A stretch of DNA of 64,000 nucleotides. Origin: Laburnicola sp. R22_1. Lineage: Eukaryota > Ascomycota > Dothideomycetes > Pleosporales > Didymosphaeriaceae. The notes beneath the pieces were generated by a model. The model searched no databases. It was given only the letters and a program-made list of their open reading frames with translations, and had not been told where the DNA came from. The position numbers and the translations under genes are program-made. This document shows, piece by piece, positions 1 to 11,960 of this stretch. Position 1 is the stretch's first letter. Each line of letters starts with the position of its first letter. The stretch lies in the NCBI GenBank assembly GCA_014281115.1, contig JACONQ010000004.1, forward strand, positions 3,100,001 to 3,164,000, read 5' to 3'.

Positions 1-802
1 GGTTGCCAATTAATATATATACTAGCCACGCCGCCTAGTTACTATAATACTTACTTAGTTGTATCTTATTAACTTTAATTATAACTAGTATAATAGCAGA
101 GTTTTCTAGTAGTTTAGTCTGTATAGTTTACTACTAGTTAGAGTTCTATAGGTCTGTATATATATTTTTCCTTATAGGAGTTGCTATCTCTATTAGTTAT
201 CCTTTTTAGTATTTGCTTAGGGGTATAAGTTATATATTCTTTAAATAGTTTAAAGCTAATTTAAAACTTAATAATACTAAGTATACTCTATTAGAGAAGT
301 TAACTATCTCCTATATCGTGTGCTCCATTAGGCAACTAGTCGCTATTAGGTAGAAATATAGTATATTCTTTCTATTTATAATCTATAATACCTATCTTAA
401 TATTATTTAGTAACGTGTGCTACTATTTAGCGTTTTAAAATTGTATATAAAATAAAAACATTAATAAGCGCTTATTAGCAAACAAAAGGTTAATATCTTC
501 TTATATACACTAAATATTATATACCCACTTAGCAAAGGTATAACTTATCTTATTTTTAAAGGGCGCGTATAGACTATTACTATAACTTACTATTAGTATA
601 AACATAGTGCTATAATGTATATTAGAAGTAGTATTTATATTACTACTATTAGAATAAACTATATATAGGAGTGCTAGCTTATTAACTAGTAATATTTTTA
701 AAGATTTAGTAACTGCTTATAACTAACATACTTACTGCGTGCGAGGAAGCTAAAGTTATTTATGTGTGTATGGCATTAAATTAACTACCTAGGGGTAGCA
801 CG

Positions 803-856
803 ACAAAGGCTTTTATCTCAAATAACATAACAAAAAAAGCAGAGCCCCCTGCTTAG
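803..856 (+). repeat. Short dispersed repeat (AAAGGCTTTTAT...GAGCCCCCT)
   Basis: This ~55-bp segment begins ACAAAGGCTTTTATCT and ends AGAGCCCCCTGCTTAG. Related copies occur on the opposite strand at 32,448-32,520 and 32,570-32,650, and as both arms of the foldback element at 45,552-45,839. It is preceded by CTACCTAGGGGTAG, as are the copies near 32,500 on their strand. It is probably the end of a small non-autonomous element. Confidence 0.6.
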
Positions 857-3739
857 AAAAGTTATTTATTAATTATTATTTATACTATAGTTATTCTCTA
901 TGCTATTCCTATATATTAAGGCTATATTATAGATCTCTAGCCTATACTCCTTAGTATCGCTATTATTATTAACCTCTACCTTGCTATTACTATCGCCACT
1001 ATAATTTATATAGTTATTATATAGCATAATATCTAATAGTGCACTCTCTTAGGTTGTATTAGGCATAGGCAGCGTAGGACTATCTATATAGTCCTTATAA
1101 TTATACTAACTTTATAATCTATTATTATAATTTATTATTTTAATTTATTATATAAACTACTAATAATATATTATTTACTATTTTGCCTTTACGCATTATA
1201 TTTAGTGTGTAATTAGCCTAGACTAGATCTTTAGTATGCAGTCACACACGCACTAGCAGCTAAATATTAACTTTATACTTTTATATACTATTAAAACACG
1301 CTATATAGTACGCACTTATTTAGTGTGGGTTATATTAGTTTATATACTACTTTTAGCATTTTTAATAATATTTAGTTGTGCTAAGGATTTGTCGTGCTAG
1401 GGCTAACGCAAACTAATACAACATGTTATTATTATCCTATATTAGTCTACTATCCTATAATTAGCGGCCCATAGTTAATAGTATATATACTTAAAGTATT
1501 AGAAATAATTACGTTTAACTAAATAGTTCTCTAAATACTTTATTCGCTTGCTAGGAAAGTATGCAGCTAAACTATTAGTACTTGTTATAGTTATGTATAC
1601 CTAACTATCTAAATTCTACTTACTCTATCTATATAGTATTAAAGAGAAACATAGAATTTACTACTTCTAAAACCTAGAATAATTATAGTAATAACATTAC
1701 TTATCTAGCTACCTATACAGTTACCTATAACCTCCTAGACTCCTTACTATTCTATATCTCTAAGCTATACTAGATTAACTACGTGGACAGCTTATTCACA
1801 TAGGTAGTTAATATCTATAATAATAGCCAATTAATAAAGCGCTATATTCTTATTAGGCTAGATAGTAAACTTAAGCACACTTAGTATTTCTAGATCTTAG
1901 GGTTTAGGAATAAGCTTTAGCTATACTTGCGTAATCTCTTTTATTATACTAACTATAAAAAGAGGGTACTATATATAATAATAATAAGCGTTAGTATATA
2001 TCTTTTAAGTATCCTAGTTAGATATTTGCTAATATTATTAAAGAATATATAGAGAAGAAGATACTTCTATTTAAGCGAGCATTATTATTAGTAGAGATAG
2101 ATATACTAGAGAGTTAGCCATTTAATATAAATAAGCTATAGGCCTAAATATAGGTCTAGCAAATGCTTTTACTATTCTATATATATACGCGAATATTTAG
2201 TTTGTACTATAAATTACGCTAACTTACTATATACACTATAATAGTAGTTTAGATAAAATAAAGGTAAATCTATCTTTTACGCAATATTTATACGCAGCGT
2301 AGACGCGCCTATTTATGCTATGTATAGTTATTAAGTAATAGCAAGTTGCCTATAAGCGCTTTTAATACTAATAACTATTTATAAATCCTCTTATACTTAC
2401 TACCTTTAAGTAGTGCTACTACCTTCTATTCTCTATATATAACTATCTATAATGCCTTGCACTACTTGCAATAAATAGCCTAATAGATACCCTACAGAAC
2501 TACCTATCTACTATCTATACGCTAAATACATAGCGCGTTGCCACTTTCTAAAAAATATAAGACTTTAACTCTAGCAGCGTAATAGTATAGGACCTAGCTA
2601 GACTATTTAACTATAATGCAACTATATTATATAATATAAGAAATATTATTACACAAAATATAATAGAGAATAACTAGGTAGATTTTAATTACCTATAGCT
2701 AGACAAACTACCTAATATTATAAATATTAAGCAAACAATATTTAAGTATATCTAAGACCTTTTAGAGTGCAGAGTTATTGCTAATATAGGATTTATAAAT
2801 ACAGTTTATAACATCCTATATAACGCAGCCTTAGATAAATATTAGTTATGCTTTAGATTTAAGGCAGAAGATAATATAGGCAATAGATAAAAATTACAAA
2901 TATTAAAGAAATAGACTATAACTAGTAGTAGATAGGACACATATATACCTATTCTAAAGCGCTAGTGCTGCGTTTAAGATATACCTATGCTAATTAGAAA
3001 AGAGCCTTCTATTTATTTTAATAATATTCTAGTTATTATCTTTAATAGTTATAATAAATAACTCCCTAATCTAGTAGTATATATATACTTAAAGTGCCTT
3101 ATCTAAGAACTAAAAAATATTAAACTAATATTACGCAAAATAGATAGTATAGGCAAGCTTATCTATAAGAGTATTTTATATCTAAAATTAAGAAATAAGA
3201 TAAAGAAAGCAGCTATAGCCTATAGCCACAAACCTTTTAATAGAGCTATATATTAGAAGTGGCGCTTCTATAGTATTGTTAAGAATATACCTATCCTACT
3301 TAAGTTGCAAAGCCTTATTTCTAACTAATCCTATATGCTAAAAGAGCGCGACATAAATATATAGCTAGTAGTTTTAGTTAATAAGGATAATAATATAAAA
3401 GATATACTTGCTATACTTGCCTATACTATAATACACTAATAACTATCTTAGAAAAGAAATTTATATAATACGCAAAAAGGGTTAGATAAGCCACACTATA
3501 AGGTGGCTCTAGAGACGTTGTAATATTAGAATAGGATTGGTAATAAAGATTTTATATATAATAAAAATGTAAGATTCTACTTATTACTAATAATTATAAT
3601 ATAAATTAGAAATATATACATACTAGTACAGTATAAACATATTAATGTTACTTGCCTAGTACTTACTAATATTTAAGAGTCTATAATAAATTAGTTAGGA
3701 TTATGTTTATAAATATGTCTAATATCTAAATGCCACATA

Positions 3740-4199
3740 CTAAAGGGAAACAATATAAGTTATAGTAACTTACTATACTATTTATAACTAGACTCCTATA
3801 TATAACTAGTATAGTCTTATAGTATAGATATACACTAGTTATTTATTAGATTATAGTAACTAACTATACTATTTAATAACAGAACCTTATAGGCGCAATA
3901 TAGTCTAGTAGTAGAAAGATAATTACAAAATTAAATTTAGTTACTATAGGTTATAGTAATTTATTATACTATGAAAGTGTTAAATCCTCTAGGCGTAATA
4001 TAGTTTAATAGTGTAATATAGCTACAAAGTAAATAAAGAAAAGGATAGGTTATAGTAATTTATTACGCTGTTTAAGAATAGGGCACCTAAAGCGCAATCT
4101 AGATTTATAGTCTAAGGTAGCTATAAAATAAATTAAGAAAAGGATAGGGTATAGTAATTTATTATACTATCTAAGAGTAGGGCACCTAAAGTGTAATCT
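3740..4199. repeat. ~99-bp satellite array, first block
   Basis: Degenerate tandem units of about 99 bp run through this stretch. Each contains TTATAGTAATTTATTATAC, GGGCACCTAAAG and TAGATTTATAGTCTA. The first units hold a near-perfect palindrome, TATAGTAACTTACTATA. The array resumes at 11,706 after the LINE insertion, and the same array occurs at 24,080-24,880. Confidence 0.75.
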
Positions 4200-4213
4200 A
4201 GATTTATAGTCTA
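4200..4213. repeat. Target site duplication of the LINE, left copy
   Basis: The 14-bp sequence AGATTTATAGTCTA is repeated at 11,692-11,705 and brackets the LINE exactly. It is also part of the satellite unit, so the bases matching by descent and by duplication cannot be fully separated. The base just outside differs on the two sides (T and G). Confidence 0.75.
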
Positions 4214-4989
4214 GTAGTAGTAGTAGTAGTAGTAGTAGTATTAATTAACGTCCAGGAACCTAGGTTCTAGCCTCCCATGGGGCATGGGGACGCGCTAAGT
4301 AGCCATCTGGGGCCAGCCAGATAGTAAAGGCGATTCATGCTATAAACTATTGCCGTCTCTTGCAGCGGCTCGTAAGAGTCCGCCCCCCTCCGTGCGGGGG
4401 CTAAATCCGTGTCTTTATGCCTATAGGCTAAGATGTTGGGGTGTAGCTATTATACATATAATAATCCAAAGTAGGGGCAGCTAAAGCTGCCCTAAAGCTA
4501 TATTAAAAAGTGCTAAGACCTTAGCGTAAAACTAGTATAGGAAAGGTAAGAATTGTGTAGATAGTAAGGAGAGGTAAGGAGAGTAGGAGAGCGTAGGGGA
4601 GGTTGCCTCGTGTGGCAAGATGTTAGAATGAGAGGCACCCCTGCTGGAAGCTCAGACAGAGTCAACGCCAGAGGAGCTGTCCTAGGTTATTATCGCGCCC
4701 GCTAGCATCTATGGCTTAGTAGGCAGTCTATAGAACTAACATTTATTTATTAGTGTTAGTAGGGTTGGCAAGCTCTAGTAAGAGTTAAAAATCTTTAGGC
4801 TTAAGGGTCTTTAAGTATTTAACGCCCTCCCGTGTGGTGCTAGGAGGGAGAGGGGGTTATTTTGGCTAGTAGCGGAACTTCCAGACCGCTCGTGGGTAGT
4901 GGACTATATGGTCTGGCGCAAGGTCTGCCCTATAGAAATATTCTATAACTACGTTGTTGTGTTTAAACTTCTTATAGTACTAAGCGTAG

Positions 4990-7900
4990 TGTCTATGGCG
5001 GGTGCGTATAGATAGTAGCTTTGTAAGCGTTAGTTGTTAAAGAGTAAGCTCCTTTAGCTGTTTTATAGGGCAATACTTAAGGTCCTACTATATATACTAC
5101 TTAGACAGATTTAGTGTGTGCTTGCGCCACTAGTCTATCTCTGCGCTCCTAGTAAGGGCGCAAACGTCTAACTTAAGGCCTGAGGCTGTAGGTTTAGTTG
5201 CTATGCTATATGGAGGTTTAGGGGTCCTTGCTGCGTTGTCTGCTAGCTAGTCTACTCGTTTGTTTTCCTCTATATTGCAGTGTCCTAGGGACCACTAGAC
5301 AGTAATGTTCAGGTTCTTAATTGTCTCTTAGCACCTAACAAACGCCTACTATAAGGAGGGGGACAGGTTGCCTCTAATACACTATATAATAGAGGTGCTA
5401 TCTATGCACATGTATATGCGTCTAAGCTGGTAGGCCGGCGTGCGGAGCGTGTGTGAGAGTCCTTGCCACGCGCCTATAGCTTTAGCATTAAAGACGTGGG
5501 ACCTAGGGTTAAGGGAGCTATTGCCCTATAGGGTAAGAGTCTGCCCTTTGTATATAGCGTAGCTGTATATAATGTGCTTAACGCCGTTAAGCTATTATTT
5601 AGAGCTATTAGAGAAGATAGTAATAGTAGTTGGCAGGAGAAGGGCCTACCACTCCTTAAAGTGGCGGGCGGCTTCCTTCTTATTCACATGGCCTGTGGGG
5701 TCGTTGCGGCTCCCAGGGGAGTAGTGGGGGGCGCGGAATTCGGGTCGGGGTACCGGGTCGAAGACCTGTGCTCGTTGTTGTACCTTCGTGCGGGCTCTCT
5801 GTGGGAGGCCTGCGCCTCGGCCTCTTCTGACTGCAGGAAGGTGAGTCCTGGCAGTTAGCGGGTGCTTTTTATTAATTATTAGTAGGTGTGCTGCGAAGCG
5901 GAACTTGTAGGTTTCTAGGGCTACTACTACTAAGGGGAGTCCAGCGTCCCTAAAGATAGCGGTGGTGGGTGTAGTCTAGTAGGCCGGAACAACAGCTCTA
6001 TATGCCTGCCTAAGGACCTTGTTAAGTGTTTCTATGTGCCAACCTAGTTGGGTGCTCACTTCGGCGCCTTTTGACTAGCGCATAATTCTAGAGGGTTTGG
6101 TTCTTCCTCTGTACTAGGCCTCCGCTCCGTACAGGAGTTGGGGGAGGACATAGGAGATCACCGCTTTGCGCAAAGACCCTAGTAGGGGGCCGTGTTTAAT
6201 CTAAGCGAGGCTGTGAATGTGGTAGGCAATAACCCTTGTCTTTGCGGCGCGTATGGCCATGTGGGTCTTAAAGGTAAGCTTCCTATTAAACTATACGCCT
6301 AGCTAGCGCAGTGTAGGTACCTTACTTATGGGGAGAATTGGGTGAATAGTAAGGTAATTATTAATAGCGCAGGGCGGCGCGTAGTCCCTATTCTATCTTA
6401 TAAGGTAGATTATTTCGAGCTTGTCTAGTGAGAAAGCAATCTTGTGGTCCGCGCCATATAAGTTAATCTTGCAGACTTGTTCAGCAAGTATTTTAACGTT
6501 GAGGTTAAGACTATAGAAGGCGCTGTAGAGGCATATATTGTTAGTATAGCCAAAGCGCATAGTTATATCCTAGAGCAGTAGCTCTGCAAGGTATAATATA
6601 TAGATAACAGGGGAGAGTGGCAAGCCCTATAGGGTGCCGCAGGCCACTAGGTGGCGGCTAGAATAGTGGTTGGCCATAGCAGATAAGAATGTGTTAGTTT
6701 ATAAGGATGTTGCGTGTAAGGACTAGAACCTTCTGGTGCTAGCCTTAGTCTTTCTTGCTAAGTTTCTTAATAAAAACAATCTCCCTATCTGTCCAGGCGG
6801 CTAGATAGTAGTTAAGCAATAGTAGGTCGCAGTAGATGTCGCAAACATACTATCTAATGTGGTTCTAGCATGCTGTGAGCAGCCGGACTATTATGCCATT
6901 AGCGCCTAGTAAGGTGCTGGAGACCCCAATCACGCAGCGCTCCGTCTCTTTAATTAATAGGTACGTGTCCCACGGGATAGTAGGGTGTCCTTATGGGGTG
7001 GGCGATTCCGGCAGATCGTCCTCCACCGTGAATCTACAGAGAAGTGCTTATTGTAGCATCTTAGCTTTAACTTTATCTTTAGTCGCCTCCGCGCCTCTAA
7101 ACACTATTAGTGCCTATGTTCTAGTAGGTTCCAGCTTATGCTAATTAATAATACGGAAAAGTTCCTAGTTGCCTTCAGCGTTATCTATAGTGTGTTGCTA
7201 GTACTCCTTCTTTGCCTTGCAGACTATCGCTAGGAAAGTACGTGTCTTATTAGAGGGGCCCTAGCTAGTATGGCCGTCAAGCGAGTAAAGGTATGCTCGA
7301 TAGGCTGTCTTGCAATTGTCTATTCACCAGGGCGCCAAGTGGCCTGTCCCTCTCTTCTTTCTACCTACTGTCTTTAGGGCGTTAGTAAGGACTTCTTCTA
7401 AAGCAGTAACGCGCCTGTTAACGTGCTCGCAGGTCTATAGCCTATCTAAGCGGGGGGCGCCTTTTATTCTATTAGTAATAGCGTTGACAAATAGCGATAG
7501 CTTCTTTGTAGGGACCCTATATTAGAACTAGTTAAGGGGCTTCTATCCTCTGCCAGAGATTGTAGTAACCAACGTGTTATAGTCTAAGCCACAGTTCATA
7601 TCTATTCGTACCGCGGTAGTCGCGAAGGGAATGTTATAGAAAGAGAGGTCTATAACGTGCCTAGCCCTATAGGTGGGGATTCTGGGTTCGCCTATATAAT
7701 CCATGCCGCTGTCTATAGCCTATTAGGCCAGCTTAGCTCCGCCCTGTGTAGTTGTGACACTAGGCTCGAATATATTGTGTTTAGCGTTAAGATTACCTCC
7801 TACTAGGCACCTGTTTAGTAGGGTGAGGCAGGTAATATAGTCGAGTACTAGCGTAGTATGTGGCGCCTAGTAAACGTTAAGTATGGAGATTCCGTTCACT

Positions 7901-8330
7901 TTGATCCACTGCAGGTCCCTGTTATGCAGCGGGGTACGGGGCGTGATCTTTAGTCTGTTGCCCTTACGGGTGAAGATGAGGACCTAGGGGCGTTCTGCCT
8001 CCCAGGTCTTCCGGCTGTCCCAGCTGTCCACTGGTGGATAGAGGTTATAGCTAGGGTGGTTCAAAGTCTATGTGCTAGGCTAGGTAGCTGGCTCTTGTAT
8101 ATAAATAATGTTAATGCCCTTTATAAAAGCGATCTTAAGGGCGGCTATATGTGCTAGGCCACTTCTGCTAATATTAGTCCAGCATACTTTTATATTAGGG
8201 TCCCTACAAGGGGTGTATCTGCGGCAGTTGTTCCTTATTAATTAGAGGAGTTGTCTATAGTTATGTCCTCCTATAAGGAGGACTGTGTGTAGTCTGCATA
8301 TCTCGCGCTTTATGCTAAGAGTGCAGCAAG
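4990..8330 (-). pseudogene. LINE ORF2 remnant: endonuclease, reverse transcriptase, RNase H
   Basis: Read on the minus strand with stops passed over, an AP-endonuclease-like domain lies at about 8,210-7,560. It shows IQEPAT, then GGNLNAKH where GDFNAxH is expected, and finally CGLDYNTL where the SDH motif is expected, so key Asp and His residues are lost. The reverse transcriptase is at about 7,300-6,100. Its GTxxGLPLSPVIYILYLAEL block ends at about 6,600, and RFGYTNNI at 6,537-6,548 replaces the catalytic Y/FADD. RNase H is at about 5,600-5,230 with ITVxWSLGHCNIEENKRVD. The substitutions fit G-to-A or C-to-T transitions. Many TAG and TAA codons interrupt the frame. The exact start is unclear. 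Confidence 0.85.
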
Positions 8331-9501
8331 GTTAAGGCTGCTGCTTATGGGCGCGGTGAGTCTGACTAGTTAGCTTAAGGCGCGAGCCGCTTGTCGTGCC
8401 GCAAGATTAGGGTAGGGGCTTAAGCGCTGTCCTTTTAGTGGGCGGGGGCTAGGAACTTGTTCCTGGCTCTCTTAGTCTGTGGGCTCTTCTTAAGGGGCTT
8501 GTTGAACAGTGTCTCTAATAGGAGCAGTGTCCTCTTTGTTAGGTTGAGCGTTGCCCTTAGTAGGAGGGGCGCCTTCTCTATTGGCGGCGTTGCCTTGTCT
8601 CTGCGCGGTGGGCGCGGGTTGGGGTTGCAGGTTGTGTAGCTAGTTGTAGGCCTTTTGTCCAGCGCGGCAGAGGGTGGCCAGCTTACGGCGGGTAGGTCTT
8701 ATAATCCTGCCGCTCACTTGCCTGGGCTTTACTAGGCAGGTCAGGTCGTTAGCGGCGTGTGGACCACAGCAATTAGGGCACTGTAGCTTATGAGCGCAGT
8801 TGTCACCTATAGGGCCTTCGTGCTCGCTCTGTTTTATGCCGCAGTTGCGGCAGTAGGGCGCGCGGGTGCAACGCGCTGCGTTGCAGTATCCCTGGCAGCT
8901 AGGGTTATGTCGCTCAATTGCGCGTTTCTTAACAATTTTGCGGGATAAGTCGCTGACGCCAAAGAGTTAGAAAGGTATTACTAGCTTCTTAAAGGACACC
9001 ACATAGGTAGTGTGCCTATATTAGTTTGGGCCATGCCTAGAGGGCTAGTAGTTTACTGGGCGAGTCAAGGTCTGCGTAAAAGCCTCTTCCGCGATTATTT
9101 CTAGGGTGTACGGGACTTCTTGTCCTAACAGCGAGTGGTAGCTGCTAGGCACCCTAGGGACAGCGTAGTTGGTCTAGCGTGTGGGCAACTCTGCGCTGTC
9201 GCCATTAATAGAGCGGATTATTAGTTCCTTCTTTTCTTATTCTATAAGTTGTTGTTGTATAGCCTTAGAGGCTGGCGTAATAGCCTAGCCTGTTTAGGTT
9301 CTTATAGCCGTAGGGATGTCGCTAATATTAAGTCCTATAGCGTCGCAGATTGCCTTTCGCACAGCGAAGGCGGAGGTCTGTCTAAGCCTATTAGCTGGAT
9401 TTAAGACAGTAAGCAAGATCTGTGGGTCTGCTACTTATCTAGGGGGCTGCTATCGCTTAATAGCGGCTGTGGCCCTTCTACTATCAGTTGTTGTGTGCCT
9501 A

Positions 9502-11035
9502 CGGAGGTGCCTTTCAAAAGTTTTTGCCCACCTTGGCGAGCAGGGGGTTCTGTGCTATTCCTAATTAAGAGCGTTCTCCGGCTGGCTCTAGCTCTGGCTT
9601 CCTGAGCCTCCGACCCTCCTTATACTCGTTGCCTCCATTGAGCTCAAGGATCTGTTCTATATGGTATGGAATCCGCTCAATCCAAGCCTGTATTTTCTCC
9701 TGAGGCAGCTCTCTCCAGCACTGCTCCCATGCCCGTACTGCCTCTGCTCTATTCTTAGGAGCTCCTTTCTTCGTAGTAGCCCTTTTTATCCATGGCCAGC
9801 AAGGCTCAATAGAATTCAAATTAGGAGAGTTACCACACTAGATAATCCTCTTAACATCATGAATGCTATATATATAGCTTTGAACGTAGTGGTCGTGAGA
9901 AGGCGCCTTGTCTTCCTGTACAACTGTTCTAGGCCGCGTAGCCTTACACTGCTTTGCAAAAGGAATAAGCTTTGGCAGCAGAATTGTTGTCTGGTACTGG
10001 TACCAGTCAATTCCTGAGCCACTGCCTCGGCTGAGCTTTCCAGTCCTCTGGTTCCATCTCCACTGGGGAAGCCGTCCAGGCTTGGTACGGAGACCTAGGC
10101 GACGCATGCCATTCTCAAGCTCCCACTCAGCCTTTTTGATAGGCTCAAGCTCCTTGTTTAGTTCATCAATTTGAGCAGCAGCAGCCTCCTTCTCTTTCTT
10201 TGTTTCTGGCGTCCAGCAGTGACAGGGGCCCTTCTTGTCGTACGAGAAACAGCCCCAAAACATAAATTCAGAGTAGCCTTTCCATCTCTCACGAATACAG
10301 CTCCGTACGAAGGCCTCATCTGCTTTCCTCCATACTCGATATCCTCCACGCCTATGGTTGAGAACAACAGACGTTTCGTCTGACCAGATAACATTCTTCC
10401 AATCTTCAAGCGTCCAGTCTTGATGGGCCTGGCACCACTTATATCGATCCTCCTTCATCTGCTTCGTCAACCCAGGCTTCCTCGTTGGCTTGGTCTTCTT
10501 GAAGCCTGCCTTCCTTAAGATTCGCCAGACTGTGGCAGCTGAGATATTGAATCCTTCTTGGCTAAGTGCGCCAGCAACGTCAGCGCAAGACTTCTCTCGC
10601 CCATATCGATCAGTGCGTACGGTGTTGACTACTTTCTCGGAGACTTCAGATTGCTTTGATGGCCGGCCAGATCGATAGGCGTTTTCAAGATGCTTATCTT
10701 CAAGCTTCAGCGGCCGCTGGCCTGGATCGAAACCTCGCTCGATTGCTCGCGCGTATATAGAGTTGATCGTACGCTTCTCGATTCCAGTGAGTCCGGTGAT
10801 CTCATTGTTTGACTTGCCTATAGCCTTAAGAACGACTACCGTGGCACGAGTAGAGTTATCGTGATGAACCATAGCGACAGTACTAGATAGATCAATTGAC
10901 AGAGAGTAGTAGTTACAGAGGGTAAGGCCTGAGGTTGAGAAGTGGCCACGTCAACTCGGAGATGCTTCCCGATCTGGAATGTGGCGCATACCCCTGCTCG
11001 CCAAGGTGGGCAAAAACTTTTGAAAGGCACCTCCG
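9502..11035 (-). mobile_element. Tc1/mariner-type DNA transposon nested in the LINE
   Basis: The 1,534-bp element has perfect 45-bp terminal inverted repeats at 9,502-9,546 and 10,991-11,035, starting CGGAGGTGCCTTTCAAAAGT. TA duplications lie at 9,500-9,501 and 11,036-11,037. It has normal base composition, unlike the LINE around it, so it either arrived after most of the RIP damage or escaped it. The single gene is a DD34E-like transposase with one in-frame stop. The perfect inverted repeats suggest a recent insertion. Confidence 0.95.
9565..10872 (-). pseudogene. Tc1/mariner transposase with one internal stop
   Basis: The frame starts at ATG 10,872 and runs to 9,565, with a single TAG at 9,838-9,840. 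The N-terminal ~100 residues form a helix-turn-helix region (AIGKSNNEITGLTGIEKRTI) followed by the bipartite DNA-binding part. The catalytic core shows WSDETSV for the first Asp, VQEDKAPSHD for the second, and NSPNLNSIEPCW, which contains the expected Glu, just after the stop. The TAG sits where IIxCGNSPNLN reads and could come from TGG by one G-to-A change. NSPNLN for the usual NSPDLN may be a second such change. Total length of about 435 codons is somewhat long for the family because of a charged insert near residue 220. Confidence 0.9.
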
Positions 11036-11691
11036 TACTATCCCTATAATAGGAGGCGGATGCTACGCTTGCCTATGTCTTCTAAGGCTAGGCGGCAAGG
11101 CCACTATCACTATCTATAGTGTAGGCTGTGGTTGTTAAGTTATAGCTGGTCCTTACTAGATTGGGGCGAAGGCTTAGCGCAGTAGTAGAGTTTTTTAGCG
11201 CCTATATAACGCGGTTGCAGAGGGCGATAGCAGCCGCCAGCTCTTCTAGGCGCTTAAATTTGGCGAGGCAGTGGTTAACAGTATTAGCTATTGCCATTAC
11301 TATCTTTTCCTAGGTCTCTGCCGCCTTGCGGGTGGCCGTAAGGTAGGAGTTAAGGACATTAGCTGCAGTTTCTGTGTTAGCAGGGCGGATAGGCACGCCT
11401 CCACCAAAGGAGAGGCGTCTAGGAGGGCGAATATCAGACTATTGGCGCTTCCTTATGGCGTGCTGGAGGTTATTCTGTTGCGCAGACTTAAGGTCTAGTG
11501 GGCGGGTCGCTGTAGAGGTCCCTAGAGGGGGCCTCTAAGGCGTCTCCATTGCTATCATCAATCCACCGCACGCGTGCGGTGCCTAAAGATGGCTAGGAGT
11601 GGTATTTAGATGAAACTAAGATAATAAGATAGAAAACTAGGCAGTTTTGACCACTTTCTTAAAATTTCAAAAGTTAATAATGGTGTGTACG

Positions 11692-11705
11692 AGATTTATA
11701 GTCTA
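11692..11705. repeat. Target site duplication of the LINE, right copy
   Basis: AGATTTATAGTCTA, identical to 4,200-4,213, follows directly after the LINE 5' end at 11,691. Confidence 0.75.
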
Positions 11706-11960
11706 AAGTAGCTGCAAAGTAAGTTAAGGGAAGGGTAGATTATAGTAATTTATTATACTATTTAAGAGTAGGGCACCTAAAGCACAACCTAGATTTATAG
11801 TCTAAGGTAGCTATAAAGTAAGTTAAGGGAAGAGTAGGTTATAGTAATTTATTATACTATCTAAGAGTAGGATATTTAAGCATAATATAGGTTAGTAGTT
11901 TAAAGTAACTATAAAGAAAGCTAAAAGAAAGGCATATTATAGTAATTTACTATAGTAATA
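11706..11960. repeat. ~99-bp satellite array, continuation after the LINE
   Basis: The units carry TTATAGTAATTTATTATAC and GGGCACCTAAAG and continue the array broken at 4,199. The last unit fades at about 11,960 into the R2 segment. Confidence 0.75.

Larger units (their letters stand above)
1..4199. repeat. AT-rich RIP-degraded repeat, R1 half of first copy
   Basis: This stretch is very rich in TA dinucleotides and has no open frame of useful length. From about 2,560 onward it aligns by eye with 18,770-18,903 plus 23,006-24,080, so it is one copy of a dispersed repeat called R1 here. The other copy shows the empty sites of elements A and B. If stops are read through, both copies share peptide-like stretches, but I do not recognise a family. 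The left end lies outside the window. A short dispersed motif at 803-856 is listed separately. Confidence 0.7.
8400..11549 (-). pseudogene. LINE ORF1 (Gag-like) remnant, split by mariner
   Basis: The likely ATG is at 11,549 and begins METP. The frame runs leftward with several stops, is interrupted by the mariner at 11,035-9,502, and resumes toward 8,400. At about 8,920-8,750 it encodes a cysteine/histidine-rich run (CQGYCNAARC, then CRNCGIKQSEHEG, then CPNCCGPHAAND), which matches the zinc-knuckle region of Gag proteins in Tad-type LINEs. Such proteins bind the element RNA. The region upstream is charged and likely coiled. Function is lost through stops and the insertion. Confidence 0.75.
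4214..11691 (-). mobile_element. Tad/I-like LINE (non-LTR retrotransposon), RIP-inactivated, with nested mariner
   Basis: The element reads on the minus strand. Its 3' end at 4,214 is a (CTA)n tail of about nine units and its 5' end is at 11,691. Subtracting the nested mariner at 9,502-11,035 leaves about 5.9 kb. In order it carries a Gag-like ORF1 with CCHC-type knuckles and an ORF2 with endonuclease, reverse transcriptase and RNase H. That layout matches the I superfamily, and the Gag is like that of fungal Tad elements. A 14-bp target duplication flanks it. A second, 5'-truncated copy sits at 56,483-59,266. Against that copy almost every difference is a C-to-T or G-to-A change in this copy, mostly CA to TA and TG to TA, as RIP leaves. 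Catalytic motifs are destroyed, so the element cannot move by its own proteins. Confidence 0.9.

Noticed and set aside
4213..4242. TAG microsatellite as an independent feature
   Set aside because: It is the 3' tail of the LINE. The same run occurs at the matching end of LINE copy 2 at 56,483.
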